Shown in pieces: positions 35,499 to 44,083 of a DNA stretch of 64,000 nucleotides. This DNA is from Pantoea sp. RIT-PI-b (lineage in GTDB: Bacteria > Pseudomonadota > Gammaproteobacteria > Enterobacterales > Enterobacteriaceae), in NCBI RefSeq assembly GCF_001187905.1, contig NZ_LGIS01000030.1:186001-250000 (forward strand), read 5' to 3'. The position numbers and the translations under genes were made by a program. Positions within the stretch are counted from its first letter, which is position 1, and each line of letters begins with the position of its first letter. The notes below the pieces were generated by a model. The model ran no database searches and was not told where the DNA came from. It saw only the letters and a list, made by a program, of their open reading frames with translations.

Positions 35499-35771
35499 TT
35501 AACGGTAAATCTCTGCGGTGCCGCTCCACAGGCTGGAATCGCCTGGGTTTTGCACACCGATAACGCGATAATGGCTGGCGCCTTGCTCTTCTGCTTTTTG
35601 CGACAGATGGCGTGTTGCATCATCCAGCGAACCGCGCACGCCGCTTATGGAAACGGTGCCCGCGCTTTGCAGGTTTTGTGCCTGAGTGGCGCTCAGTGGA
35701 TCGGCTGCCAGCGTCGAGAAACTTGCGGTGGCAAGCAGTGCAGCAGTCAGAACGGCATAACGTGTCTTCAT
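35499..35771 (-). CDS. DUF1471 (YdgH/BhsA/McbA) small periplasmic protein
   Basis: A 90-residue secreted protein: signal peptide about 1-22 (cleaved after LAA), then one YdgH/BhsA-like domain with the typical GTVSISGVRGSLDDATRHLSQKAEEQGASHYRVIG pattern (about 39-73) and a C-terminal SGTAEIYR. Family members in E. coli respond to acid, oxidants, metals or biofilm signals; which paralogue this equals I cannot say. Start at 35771 has AGGAG; the longer in-frame reading has no signal peptide. Divergent from narQ. Confidence 0.85.
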   Translation of the reverse strand: MKTRYAVLTAALLATASFSTLAADPLSATQAQNLQSAGTVSISGVRGSLDDATRHLSQKAEEQGASHYRVIGVQNPGDSSLWSGTAEIYR

Positions 35772-35982
35772 GAGATGCTCCTGTTGTCTTCCGTAGGGTT
35801 TAAGCGTGACAGGACTGATTATCACGCACGCAATGAAAACCAGGTTGAGCATGCGGTAAAGCCGTTCAATAATTCGCCAGCTAACCGCGAGTTTTCCAGG
35901 GAAAGGTAAAGAGAACTGGTTTTCTCTGCTAAAAGTAACCTGATGTGACGAGATCTGACTCGCCGTCACCGCGCAGCTGCCC

Positions 35983-35988
35983 TATAAT
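35983..35988 (+). promoter_or_regulatory. -10 element upstream of narQ
   Basis: A perfect TATAAT lies 26 bases before the narQ GTG start. No good -35 box is present at the usual spacing, which suggests a weak or activator-assisted promoter. Confidence 0.5.
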
Positions 35989-36014
35989 CCCCCGCTCTTA
36001 AAAGGGTTATTACC

Positions 36015-37703
36015 GTGATTGTGAAACGTCCCGTTACTCGCACCATTGCGCGTGCGCTCAGCATTATTGTGCTGCTATCGCTGCTGACCACCGGGCTGGC
36101 GCTGATGACGCTCTCCAGCAGCCTGCGCGATGCCGAAGCCGTCAACGTTGCCGGCTCGCTGCGCATGCAGATTTACCGCCTGGCGTGGGATAGCGCGCGC
36201 GATCCACAGCAATTGGCACTTCACACGCAACTCTATCGGCAAACGCTAGACTCTCCAGCCTTACGGCATCTTGAGCGCCCGTGGGTGCCGCTGGAAGTCA
36301 GCAGCCGTTATCGCTACCTACGCGACAGCTGGCCAATGCTCCAGCAGACATTGCAACCCGAACGGGCGCAGATTTATCAGCAACGCGTTGCCAGCTATGT
36401 CAGCGAAATCGACCGCTTTGTGCTGGCTTTACAGCACTATGCTGAGCTGAAAATGCATCTGGTGGCCGCCAGCAGCCTGTTTGGCTTTTTGGCGATTGTC
36501 GCGCTGGCGCTGTGGACGATTCGCTTCATCCGCCGCAACGTGGTACGACCGCTTAATTCGCTGGTTACCGCCAGCCAATATGTCGAGCAGGCGAATTTCA
36601 GTTTTCCGGCGTTGCAGGTGGAACAGCCAAACGAGCTCGGCGTATTGGCGCAGGCCTTCACCACCATGGCGGAGCGGCTGCATTCACACTATCGCCTGCT
36701 GGAGTGCGCGGTACGGGAAAAAACTGAAGATCTTACCGCCGCTAATCGCACGCTTTCCCTGCTGTATGAGAGCTCACAAATTCTCACCAGCAGCCCCCCC
36801 AATCCGGAACTTTTCCAGGGCCTGCTGCGCCTGGTGCAACGCCGTGAAGCGTTAACGGTGCTGAAAATCTCCAGCGAGGGCATTGAGTTTCAGGCCGGTG
36901 TGGCGGCGGATGATGTGAGCTGGCAGCGTTTGCCGCTGCTGCAGGAAGAGCAGCGGTTGGGCGAGCTCTGCTGGCAAACCCGCCGGGCACCGCCTGCCGA
37001 TGAACTGATGCAGAGCCTGGCGAACATGCTGGCGCGCGCTCTGTGGATTTGGCAGACGCAGAAACAGTATCAGCAGATGCTATTAATAGAAGAGCGCGCC
37101 ACCATTGCGCGTGAACTACATGATTCGCTGGCGCAATCCCTCTCCTTCCTGCGCATCCAATTGGCCCTGCTGCGTCGTAATGTTGATGACACGCAGCCGC
37201 AGGCCCAGGCGATTATTGCCGATTTTGATCGCGCGCTGTCGGAAGCCTATCAGCAGCTGCGCGAGTTGCTGACCACTTTCCGCCTGACGATCGAGCAAGC
37301 AGATTTGGTACAGGCGATGCAGGCGATGATTGCGCCGTTACAAGAGCAGTCGCAGGCGGCGATCGATTTTGATTATCAACCCGGCCTGCAGATGCTGGAT
37401 GCCCAGCAGCAGGTGCATGTGCTGCAGATTGCGCGCGAAGCGCTGCTCAATGCGATTCGCCATGCCCAGTCGCAGCACATTCAGATTCACTATCAGCGTG
37501 TCGCTGAAGAGGACCACTTGCTCACCATTGAAGATGACGGCTGCGGCATTAGCAGCCTCGAAGAGCCGCCGGGACATTATGGTTTGACCATTATGGCGGA
37601 ACGCGCCGCGCGGCTCTCTGGCACGCTGATGATTACCCCGCAGCCGCAAGGCACGCGGGTTACGCTGCGTTTTCCGCCACGCCCCGCGCACCGGCTGAGT
37701 TAA
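36015..37703 (+). CDS. narQ: Nitrate/nitrite sensor histidine kinase NarQ
   Basis: Membrane sensor of 562 residues. TM1 about 12-35, periplasmic nitrate-binding region whose P-box reads AGSLRMQIYRLAWDS (about 47-61), TM2 about 148-170, HAMP, a GAF-like linker, and a HisKA_3 kinase with phospho-acceptor His369 (ATIARELHDSLAQS). N and G boxes: REALLNAIRHA, DDGCGIS, GHYGLTIMAERA. Same length class as E. coli NarQ (566). GTG start with AAGGG upstream. narP follows 58 bases later, so sensor and regulator are probably co-transcribed. Confidence 0.94.
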   Translation: MIVKRPVTRTIARALSIIVLLSLLTTGLALMTLSSSLRDAEAVNVAGSLRMQIYRLAWDSARDPQQLALHTQLYRQTLDSPALRHLERPWVPLEVSSRYRYLRDSWPMLQQTLQPERAQIYQQRVASYVSEIDRFVLALQHYAELKMHLVAASSLFGFLAIVALALWTIRFIRRNVVRPLNSLVTASQYVEQANFSFPALQVEQPNELGVLAQAFTTMAERLHSHYRLLECAVREKTEDLTAANRTLSLLYESSQILTSSPPNPELFQGLLRLVQRREALTVLKISSEGIEFQAGVAADDVSWQRLPLLQEEQRLGELCWQTRRAPPADELMQSLANMLARALWIWQTQKQYQQMLLIEERATIARELHDSLAQSLSFLRIQLALLRRNVDDTQPQAQAIIADFDRALSEAYQQLRELLTTFRLTIEQADLVQAMQAMIAPLQEQSQAAIDFDYQPGLQMLDAQQQVHVLQIAREALLNAIRHAQSQHIQIHYQRVAEEDHLLTIEDDGCGISSLEEPPGHYGLTIMAERAARLSGTLMITPQPQGTRVTLRFPPRPAHRLS

Positions 37704-37713
37704 CATTGCGCAT

Positions 37714-37739
37714 CAGGTCGCCATGCTTGGCGACCCTAC
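37714..37739 (-). repeat. REP unit inside the narQ-narP gap
   Basis: CA, then GGTCGCCA / TGGCGACC, then CTAC; the centre reads TGCT instead of the usual TTWAT. It fills half of the 58-base gap between two genes of the same transcript and ends 13 bases before the narP ribosome site. Confidence 0.85.
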
Positions 37740-37761
37740 GAAATTTGATACTGGAGACCTT

Positions 37762-38394
37762 ATGGCTAACCCTTCCCTGACAATAATGATTGTTGACGAT
37801 CATCCGCTGATGCGCCGAGGTATTCGCCAGCTGCTGGCGCTGGAGCCACGCCTGGAAGTGGTGGCCGAAGCCAACAACGGTACCGAAGCGCTGGCTGAAG
37901 CGCGCCGTTTGTCGCCGGATGTCATCCTGCTGGATCTCAACATGAAAGGCATGTCCGGGTTGGATACGCTGAAAGCACTGCGTAATGAAGGCATTGCCGC
38001 ACGCATTCTGGTGTTGACCGTATCTGATGCGCGCAATGATATTTATGCCATGGTAGATGCGGGCGCCGACGGCTATCTGCTGAAAGACAGCGAACCCGAA
38101 TTGCTGCTGGCGCAGGTGATGCGCGGCGCGAAAGGTGAGAATGTGTTTAGCGCAGCGGTGGCGGACTATCTCGCTACGCGTCAGCCGACGTCGAATCCGT
38201 TTAAACAGCTTACCGAACGTGAACTGGATGTGCTGCAGGAAGTGGCGCGTGGCTTATCCAATAAGGAGATCGCCGCCACGTTGCATATCTCGGAAGAAAC
38301 GGTAAAAGTGCACATTCGCAATCTGCTGCGCAAACTGGATGTGCGTTCGCGCGTTGCCGCGACAGTACTGTGGCTGGAGAGCCGCCATGTGTAG
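37762..38394 (+). CDS. narP: Nitrate/nitrite response regulator NarP
   Basis: A 210-residue NarL/FixJ-type regulator. Receiver domain (about 6-122) with VDDHPLMRRG, phospho-acceptor Asp58 (LLDLNMKGMSG) and Lys in LLKDSEPE; C-terminal LuxR-type helix-turn-helix (LTERELDVLQEVARGLSNKEIA, EETVKVHIRNLLRKL). It is closer to NarP than NarL (DLNMKGMSGLDTL, GADGYLLKDS). ATG 37762 follows GGAG; an upstream in-frame start runs through the REP and is rejected. NarP activates nap genes in E. coli. Confidence 0.92.
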   Translation: MANPSLTIMIVDDHPLMRRGIRQLLALEPRLEVVAEANNGTEALAEARRLSPDVILLDLNMKGMSGLDTLKALRNEGIAARILVLTVSDARNDIYAMVDAGADGYLLKDSEPELLLAQVMRGAKGENVFSAAVADYLATRQPTSNPFKQLTERELDVLQEVARGLSNKEIAATLHISEETVKVHIRNLLRKLDVRSRVAATVLWLESRHV

Positions 38395-38587
38395 CTGCGT
38401 ACAAAAATCCGTCATTGCATTTACACTTTCTCCATAATTTACTCACGATTCTCTAATTTACGCCGCGTAAAGTAACTGCAGCAGGCGTTTTCGAGAGAGC
38501 ACCTTGCACTCCGCCAGCGTGAAGCCTTCCGCGCATCACGCTCATCATAATAAAAGTAAAAATACGCAGTTGAGGAGTGTCGGTTCC

Positions 38588-41500
38588 ATGTCGAATTTTT
38601 TTATCGACCGCCCCATTTTTGCCTGGGTTCTGTCTATTTTACTCTGCCTGTGCGGCACGCTGGCGATTATCTCGCTACCGATTGAGCAATATCCCGATCT
38701 CGCGCCGCCCAACGTGCGCATCACCGCTAACTATCCCGGCGCATCAGCGGAAACGCTGGAGAATACCGTTACGCAGGTTATCGAACAGAACATGACCGGT
38801 ATCGATAATTTGATGTACATGTCCTCGAACAGCAGCAATACCGGCCAGGCACAAATCACCCTCACCTTTACCGCCGGCACCAATCCCGACGAAGCGCGTC
38901 AGCAGGTGCAAAACCAACTGCAAAGTGCGCTACGCAAACTGCCCGCGGCGGTACAGTCACAGGGCGTTACGGTTAATAAAACCGGTGATAGCAATATCCT
39001 GATGATTGCCTTTGTCTCTACCGATGGCAGTATGGACAAACAGGATATTTCAGATTATGTCGCCAGTAACATTCAGGATCCGCTCAGCCGTATCGATGGC
39101 GTCGGCCAGGTAGATGCCTACGGCTCACAATATGCGATGCGTATCTGGCTCGATCCTAACAAGCTGATTGCCTACGCGCTGACCACCGAAGATGTGGTGA
39201 GCGCCATTGAATCGCAGAATGCGCAGGTTGCGGTCGGCCAGGTCGGTGGCTTGCCGTCGGTGGATAAGCAGGCGCTTAACGCCACCGTGAATGCGCAGTC
39301 GATGCTACAAACCCCCGAACAGTTCAAAGCGGTCACGCTGAAGACCAATAGCGACGGCTCGGTGGTGACGCTCGGCGATGTGGCGGAGGTGGCGATGGGC
39401 GCGGAGAAATATGACTTCCTCAGCCGCTACAACGGCCAGGCAGCATCCGGACTCGGCATCAAGCTGGCTTCCGGCGCCAATGAGATGAACACTGACAAAC
39501 TGGTGCGTGCGCGTATTGCCGAGCTGTCGAACTATTTCCCGCACGGGCTGGAAGCCAAAGTCGCCTACGAAACCACCCCGTTTGTTAAAGCCTCGATTAA
39601 AGACGTGGTGAAAACCCTGCTGGAAGCGATCCTGCTGGTTTTCCTGGTGATGTATTTGTTCCTGCAAAACTTCCGCGCCACGCTGATTCCCACCATTGCG
39701 GTGCCGGTGGTGCTGCTCGGCACCTTTGCGGTGCTCTACGCCTTTGGCTACAGCATCAACACCTTGACCATGTTCGCGATGGTGCTGGCGATCGGATTAT
39801 TGGTGGATGATGCCATCGTGGTGGTGGAGAACGTCGAGCGCATCATGAGCGAGGAGGGCCTGTCGCCGCGCGCTGCGACGCGCAAATCGATGGGGCAGAT
39901 TCAGGGCGCGCTGGTCGGCATTGCGCTGGTGCTGTCGGCGGTGTTTGTGCCGATGGCGTTCTTCGGCGGCACCGTTGGCGCCATCTATCGCCAGTTCTCG
40001 ATCACCATCGTGTCGGCCATGGTGCTGTCGGTGTTGGTGGCAATGATTCTGACGCCCGCGCTCTGTTCGACGCTGCTGAAACCGCTGCAGCAAGGCCATC
40101 ATCACGGTCGTCGCGGTTTCTTCGGCTGGTTCAACCGTACCTTCAACGCCAGCGCAGAGCGCTACGAGCGCGGCGTGGCCAAAATCCTGCGCAAAGGCGG
40201 CCGCTGGCTGCTGCTCTATCTCGCGATTATCGGCGTAATGGCCTTTCTGTTTATCCGCCTGCCAACCTCGTTCCTGCCGCTGGAAGATCGCGGTGTGTTC
40301 CTGACGCAGGTGCAACTGCCCGCCGGGTCAACGCTGCAGCAAACCTCGGACGTGGTTGCCAAGGTCGAAAATTACTACATGACCGCCGAGAAAGATAACG
40401 TGGTTTCGGTGTTCTCCACCATCGGTGCCGGCCCTGGCGGTAACGGCCAGAACGTGGCACGCCTGTTCGTCCGTTTGAAAGATTGGGAAGAGCGTCCAGG
40501 TAGCGATCGCACTTCTTTCGCTATCATCGAGCGAGCCACCAAAGCCTTCCACAAAATTAAAGAGGGTCGCGTCATCGCCAGCAGTCCACCGGCGATTACC
40601 GGCATGGGCAGCTCGTCCGGCTTCGATATGGAGTTGCAGGATCACGGCGGCATCGGCCACACCCAGCTGATGGCAATGCGCGATAAGCTGCTGGAAATGG
40701 CTGACAGCAATCCGGCGCTGTCGCGCGTGCGTCACAACGGCCTCGATGACAGCCCACAGCTGCAGATCGATGTCGATCAGCGCAAAGCGCAGGCGCTTGG
40801 CGTGTCGCTGGATACCATCAATGACACCTTAACCACCGCGTGGGGCTCAACGTACGTCAATGATTTCCTCGATCGTGGACGCGTGAAAAAAGTCTACGTG
40901 CAGGCTGCCGCAGAGTTTCGCATGCTGCCGGAAGACGTGAATAAATGGTACGTGCGCAACAATAGCGGCGGCATGGTGCCCTTCTCCGCGTTCGCCACCA
41001 GCCACTGGCAAACCGGTTCGCCGCGTCTGGAGCGTTACAACGGTTACTCGGCGCTGGAAATTGTGGGCGAAGCGGCTAACGGCGTCAGCAGCGGTACGGC
41101 GATGGACGTGATGGAAAAACTGGTGGGCCAGCTGCCGCTCGGGGTTGGCTTCCAGTGGACCGGCGCCTCCTATCAGGAACGTTTGTCCGGCTCGCAGGCA
41201 CCGGCGCTGTATGCAATTTCGCTGCTGGTGGTGTTCCTGTGCCTGGCGGCGCTGTATGAGAGCTGGTCAATTCCCTTCTCGGTGATGCTGGTGGTGCCGC
41301 TCGGCGTGGTCGGTGCGCTGGTGGCGACCTGGATGCGCGGGCTGGAAAACGACGTCTATTTCCAGGTCGGTTTGCTGACGGTCATCGGCTTGTCGGCGAA
41401 GAATGCCATTTTGATCGTTGAGTTCGCTAATGAGATCAACAGCAAGGGCCGCGAACTGCTGGAATCGACGCTGGAAGCCTCGCGTCAGCGCCTGCGCCCG

Positions 41501-41704
41501 ATTCTGATGACCTCGCTGGCGTTTATCTTCGGCGTGCTGCCGATGGCGATCAGCAGCGGCGCGGGTTCCGGCAGCCAGCATGCGGTCGGCACCGGCGTGA
41601 TGGGTGGGATGATTTCGGCCACCGTGCTGGCCATTTTCTTCGTACCGCTGTTCTTTGTGGTAGTACGTCGTCGCTTCCCGCTGAAAGAGAAGCCGCACGA
41701 TTAA
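38588..41704 (+). CDS. acrD: RND efflux pump AcrD
   Basis: Inner-membrane drug/proton antiporter of 1038 residues (E. coli AcrD 1037). Twelve TM helices with two large periplasmic loops. Proton relay residues are in AIGLLVDDAIVVVENVERIM (TM4) and the TM10-11 region is intact (GLSAKNAILIVEFANEI). It matches AcrD more than AcrB throughout, for example KTGDSNILMIAFVSTDGSMDKQD. AcrD exports aminoglycosides and anionic drugs using AcrA and TolC. The ATG at 38588 follows GAGGAG by 10 bases and gives MSNFFIDRPIFAWV; an earlier in-frame start adds a non-conserved leader. Same position after narQ as in E. coli. Confidence 0.95.
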   Translation: MSNFFIDRPIFAWVLSILLCLCGTLAIISLPIEQYPDLAPPNVRITANYPGASAETLENTVTQVIEQNMTGIDNLMYMSSNSSNTGQAQITLTFTAGTNPDEARQQVQNQLQSALRKLPAAVQSQGVTVNKTGDSNILMIAFVSTDGSMDKQDISDYVASNIQDPLSRIDGVGQVDAYGSQYAMRIWLDPNKLIAYALTTEDVVSAIESQNAQVAVGQVGGLPSVDKQALNATVNAQSMLQTPEQFKAVTLKTNSDGSVVTLGDVAEVAMGAEKYDFLSRYNGQAASGLGIKLASGANEMNTDKLVRARIAELSNYFPHGLEAKVAYETTPFVKASIKDVVKTLLEAILLVFLVMYLFLQNFRATLIPTIAVPVVLLGTFAVLYAFGYSINTLTMFAMVLAIGLLVDDAIVVVENVERIMSEEGLSPRAATRKSMGQIQGALVGIALVLSAVFVPMAFFGGTVGAIYRQFSITIVSAMVLSVLVAMILTPALCSTLLKPLQQGHHHGRRGFFGWFNRTFNASAERYERGVAKILRKGGRWLLLYLAIIGVMAFLFIRLPTSFLPLEDRGVFLTQVQLPAGSTLQQTSDVVAKVENYYMTAEKDNVVSVFSTIGAGPGGNGQNVARLFVRLKDWEERPGSDRTSFAIIERATKAFHKIKEGRVIASSPPAITGMGSSSGFDMELQDHGGIGHTQLMAMRDKLLEMADSNPALSRVRHNGLDDSPQLQIDVDQRKAQALGVSLDTINDTLTTAWGSTYVNDFLDRGRVKKVYVQAAAEFRMLPEDVNKWYVRNNSGGMVPFSAFATSHWQTGSPRLERYNGYSALEIVGEAANGVSSGTAMDVMEKLVGQLPLGVGFQWTGASYQERLSGSQAPALYAISLLVVFLCLAALYESWSIPFSVMLVVPLGVVGALVATWMRGLENDVYFQVGLLTVIGLSAKNAILIVEFANEINSKGRELLESTLEASRQRLRPILMTSLAFIFGVLPMAISSGAGSGSQHAVGTGVMGGMISATVLAIFFVPLFFVVVRRRFPLKEKPHD

Positions 41705-41711
41705 TTCTATT

Positions 41712-41779
41712 AGGTCGTCATAAATGACGCCCCTACGTCCGTGCATACCCCAACCGTAGGGTCGCCATTTATGGCGACC
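41712..41779. repeat. Inverted pair of REP units after acrD
   Basis: Unit 1 (41712-41736): AGGTCGTCAT / ATGACG, then CCCCTAC. Unit 2 (41756-41779): GTAGG, then GTCGCCAT / ATGGCGACC. Unit 1 carries GTCGTCAT/ATGACG in place of GTCGCCAT/ATGGCG, a paired change. GTAG ends face each other across 19 bases. It lies between the converging acrD and ypfM. Confidence 0.88.
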
Positions 41780-41800
41780 GTTTTAAAGGCCCGTGACGAC

Positions 41801-41839
41801 GCAATAAAAAAGCCGCCATTGCATACATGGCGGCTTTAT
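41801..41839. terminator. Bidirectional terminator between acrD and ypfM
   Basis: AAAGCCGCCAT / ATGGCGGCTTT (11 bp, 7-base loop) flanked by A-rich sequence on the left and TTTATTG on the right, so it can act on both converging transcripts. Confidence 0.88.
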
Positions 41840-41898
41840 TGTTGTGTGTGGTAAGAATTACAGCAAGTTGGGAAATGCCCTGCTTTTCTCTTCACGCG

Positions 41899-41958
41899 TT
41901 ACTTACGTAACATCGCTTCGATAAATTCTTTCCAGTTTCCCATTTCGGTGTCGACCAT
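41899..41958 (-). CDS. ypfM: YpfM micro-protein, 19 residues
   Basis: A 19-codon reading frame MVDTEMGNWKEFIEAMLRK, closely matching E. coli YpfM (MIERELGNWKDFIEVMLRK, from memory). It has a good ribosome site (GAGAGGA) and sits in the same place, between acrD and yffB, on the opposite strand. The GNWK-FIE-MLRK core is amphipathic. Function unknown. Conservation of both sequence and place makes it a real gene despite its size. Confidence 0.85.
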   Translation of the reverse strand: MVDTEMGNWKEFIEAMLRK

Positions 41959-42351
41959 AAAATCCTCTCTTATTGTAGTGGCGATTCTACGCCGTTTTTT
42001 TCTACAGGTGAATACGCTTCCACCTCTCATCACTATCGGCAAACGCGCGCAAAAGCTGTAATTTTCTGAAATTGCGTAGTGACGCACATTTCAGCAACTG
42101 CATAATGCGTCAGGAAAAAAGCCCAACTTAAATCGCGTAGCACAAATTGCCGTTTAGGATAATCCTTAGTGGCCTGATGATGCCGTGGGCAATTACGGAT
42201 GGGATAGATGAAAGCGTTTTCTGGATCTAAGTAATAAAATTTATAACGGCAAAAGTGTCATGAAAAAAAGCGGCAATCGCCGTCAGCGCTCACGACACTT
42301 AGATCGCTGTGGTAAACTCGCGCTTTATTTTTAACAAAATGGGAATAAGCG
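41959..42351. other. 393-base divergent region between ypfM and yffB
   Basis: AT-rich spacer holding the ypfM promoter (minus) and yffB promoter (plus; a TAAACT -10-like element at 42313-42318). Its main structure is a nested hairpin at 42253-42300. I see no other gene or repeat. Confidence 0.5.
42253..42300 (-). other. Nested hairpin with terminator-like core upstream of yffB
   Basis: Outer arms AAGTGTCATGA (42253-42263) and TCACGACACTT (42290-42300) pair with one mismatch. Inside, CGGC/GCCG (42271-42282) read on the minus strand is followed by C and seven T, as in a Rho-independent terminator. No known gene lies upstream on the minus strand, so it may end a short unannotated antisense transcript or just be a structured element. 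Confidence 0.5.
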
Positions 42352-42720
42352 ATGACAGCGCAGTGGGTGATGTACGGAATTAAAAATTGCGACACGATTA
42401 AAAAAGCACGCAACTCTTTAGAGGCTTCCGGCATCGACTATCGTTTTCATGATTATCGCGTGGATGGCATTGACGACGCGCTGCTGCAATCGTTCATTGA
42501 CCAGCTTGGTTATGAAGTGCTGTTAAACACGCGCGGAACCACGTGGCGCAAGCTGCCGGAAGCCGATCGCGCCGCGGTTAACGATGCGGCCAGCGCCAAA
42601 GCGGTGATGCTCGCGCAGCCTGCCATCATCAAGCGCCCCGTGTTAGCTGCACCCAATGGCGATCTGCTGGTCGGCTTCAACGATTCCCTTTATTCCGCGT
42701 TTATCCAGGAGAAGTCATAA
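42352..42720 (+). CDS. yffB: ArsC/Spx-family protein YffB
   Basis: A 122-residue thioredoxin-fold protein of the ArsC/Spx group. The N-terminal motif MYGIKNCDTIKKARN places a single Cys at residue 13 where arsenate reductases have CXXS; the lack of the other ArsC residues argues against arsenate reduction. E. coli YffB binds glutathione; its role is unknown. The dapE ATG lies one base after the stop, so the two are likely coupled, as in E. coli. Confidence 0.9.
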   Translation: MTAQWVMYGIKNCDTIKKARNSLEASGIDYRFHDYRVDGIDDALLQSFIDQLGYEVLLNTRGTTWRKLPEADRAAVNDAASAKAVMLAQPAIIKRPVLAAPNGDLLVGFNDSLYSAFIQEKS

Positions 42721-42721
42721 C

Positions 42722-43849
42722 ATGTTCTGTCCGGTCATTGAGCTGGCTCAGCAGCTTATCCGTCGCCCCTCTCTCAGCCCAGATGATGCCGGTTGCCAGG
42801 CGCTGCTGATTGCGCGTCTGGAAGCCATCGGCTTTAACATTGAGCCGATGCACATTGGCGATACGCTCAACTTTTGGGCGACGCGCGGCCAGGGCGAAAC
42901 GCTGGCATTTGCCGGACATACCGATGTGGTGCCGCCGGGCGACGCCAATCGCTGGATCAGCCCGCCGTTCGAGCCGAGCATCCGCGACGGCATGCTGTTT
43001 GGTCGCGGTGCGGCTGACATGAAGGGCTCGCTGGCCGCAATGGTAGTGGCAGCGGAGCGCTTTGTTGCCGCCAATCCACAGCATAAAGGTCGTCTGGCGT
43101 TTCTGATTACCTCCGATGAGGAAGCCAGCGCGGTTAACGGTACGGTAAAAGTGGTTGAGCGTTTGATGGCGCGCAACGAGCGCATGGATTACTGCCTGGT
43201 CGGCGAACCGTCGAGCACCGAAATCGTTGGCGACGTGGTGAAGAATGGTCGTCGCGGCTCAATGACCGCCAATCTTACCCTTCACGGCGTGCAGGGCCAC
43301 GTGGCTTATCCGCATCTGGCGGACAATCCGGTGCATCGCGCCATGCCTGCGCTGAATGAGCTGGTGGACACCGTGTGGGATGAAGGCAATGAATTCTTCC
43401 CGCCAACCAGTATGCAGATCGCCAACGTGCAGGCCGGCACTGGCAGCAATAACGTGATCCCCGGTGAATTCTTTGTGCAGTTCAACTTCCGCTTCAGCAC
43501 CCAGCTCACCGATCAGATGATCAAAGATCGCGTGGCGGAACTGCTGGATCGTCATCAGCTGCGTTATACGCTGGAGTGGAATGTTTCCGGTCAACCGTTC
43601 CTGACTTCACGCGGCAAGCTGGTTGATGCCGTGGTAAACGCCGTAGCGCACTATAATGAGATTAAGCCACAGTTGCTGACCACCGGCGGCACTTCGGATG
43701 GGCGCTTCATCGCGCGCATGGGGGCGCAAGTGGTGGAACTGGGCCCGGTGAACGCCACCATTCATAAGATTAATGAGTGCGTGAAAGCGTCAGATTTGCA
43801 GATGCTGAGCCGTATGTATCAGCGCATCATGGAACAACTGATCGCCTAA
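42722..43849 (+). CDS. dapE: Succinyl-diaminopimelate desuccinylase
   Basis: Dizinc M20-family enzyme of 375 residues (E. coli 375) that removes succinate from N-succinyl-LL-diaminopimelate in lysine and peptidoglycan synthesis. Metal and catalytic residues are in AGHTDVVPPGD (His66, Asp68), GRGAADMKG (Asp99) and SDEEASA (Glu133, Glu134); the C-terminal histidine segment is GPVNATIHKINE. The start at 42722 follows AGGAG and gives FCPVIELAQQLIRRPSLSPDD, as in the family. ypfN follows 20 bases later. Confidence 0.96.
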   Translation: MFCPVIELAQQLIRRPSLSPDDAGCQALLIARLEAIGFNIEPMHIGDTLNFWATRGQGETLAFAGHTDVVPPGDANRWISPPFEPSIRDGMLFGRGAADMKGSLAAMVVAAERFVAANPQHKGRLAFLITSDEEASAVNGTVKVVERLMARNERMDYCLVGEPSSTEIVGDVVKNGRRGSMTANLTLHGVQGHVAYPHLADNPVHRAMPALNELVDTVWDEGNEFFPPTSMQIANVQAGTGSNNVIPGEFFVQFNFRFSTQLTDQMIKDRVAELLDRHQLRYTLEWNVSGQPFLTSRGKLVDAVVNAVAHYNEIKPQLLTTGGTSDGRFIARMGAQVVELGPVNATIHKINECVKASDLQMLSRMYQRIMEQLIA

Positions 43850-43869
43850 ACGCGCCGAAGGAGCAAGGG

Positions 43870-44058
43870 ATGGAATTCTTTAAAGAGTACTGGTGGATCC
43901 TGGTGATCCTGCTGATGGTCGGTATTTTGATGAATGTTTACAAAGACCTAAAACGTATCGACCATAAAAAGTTCATGGATAACAAACCGTCTTTGCCGCC
44001 GCATCGAGATTTTAACGATAAGTGGGACGATGAAGAGGATTGGCCGAAGAAGAAATAA
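43870..44058 (+). CDS. ypfN: YpfN family small membrane protein
   Basis: A 62-residue single-pass protein: TM helix about 7-26 (YWWILVILLMVGILMNVY), then a conserved polar tail KDLKRIDHKKFMDNKPSLPPHRDFNDKWDDEEDWPKK, which I only cite as the family hallmark RDFNDKWDD. Same place after dapE as in E. coli. GGAG ribosome site. Function unknown. Confidence 0.92.
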   Translation: MEFFKEYWWILVILLMVGILMNVYKDLKRIDHKKFMDNKPSLPPHRDFNDKWDDEEDWPKKK

Positions 44059-44083
44059 CCCCAGTTAAATCAGTCTCCTTACC

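Noticed and set aside
38504..38587. N-terminal extension of acrD
   Set aside because: RND pumps begin with MxxFFIDRPIFAWV; the leader is His/Ser-rich and lies before the GAGGAG ribosome site.
42352..42720. yffB taken as an arsenate reductase
   Set aside because: It has only the N-terminal Cys of the fold and lacks the other catalytic residues; yfgD at 58575-58922 is the better candidate.
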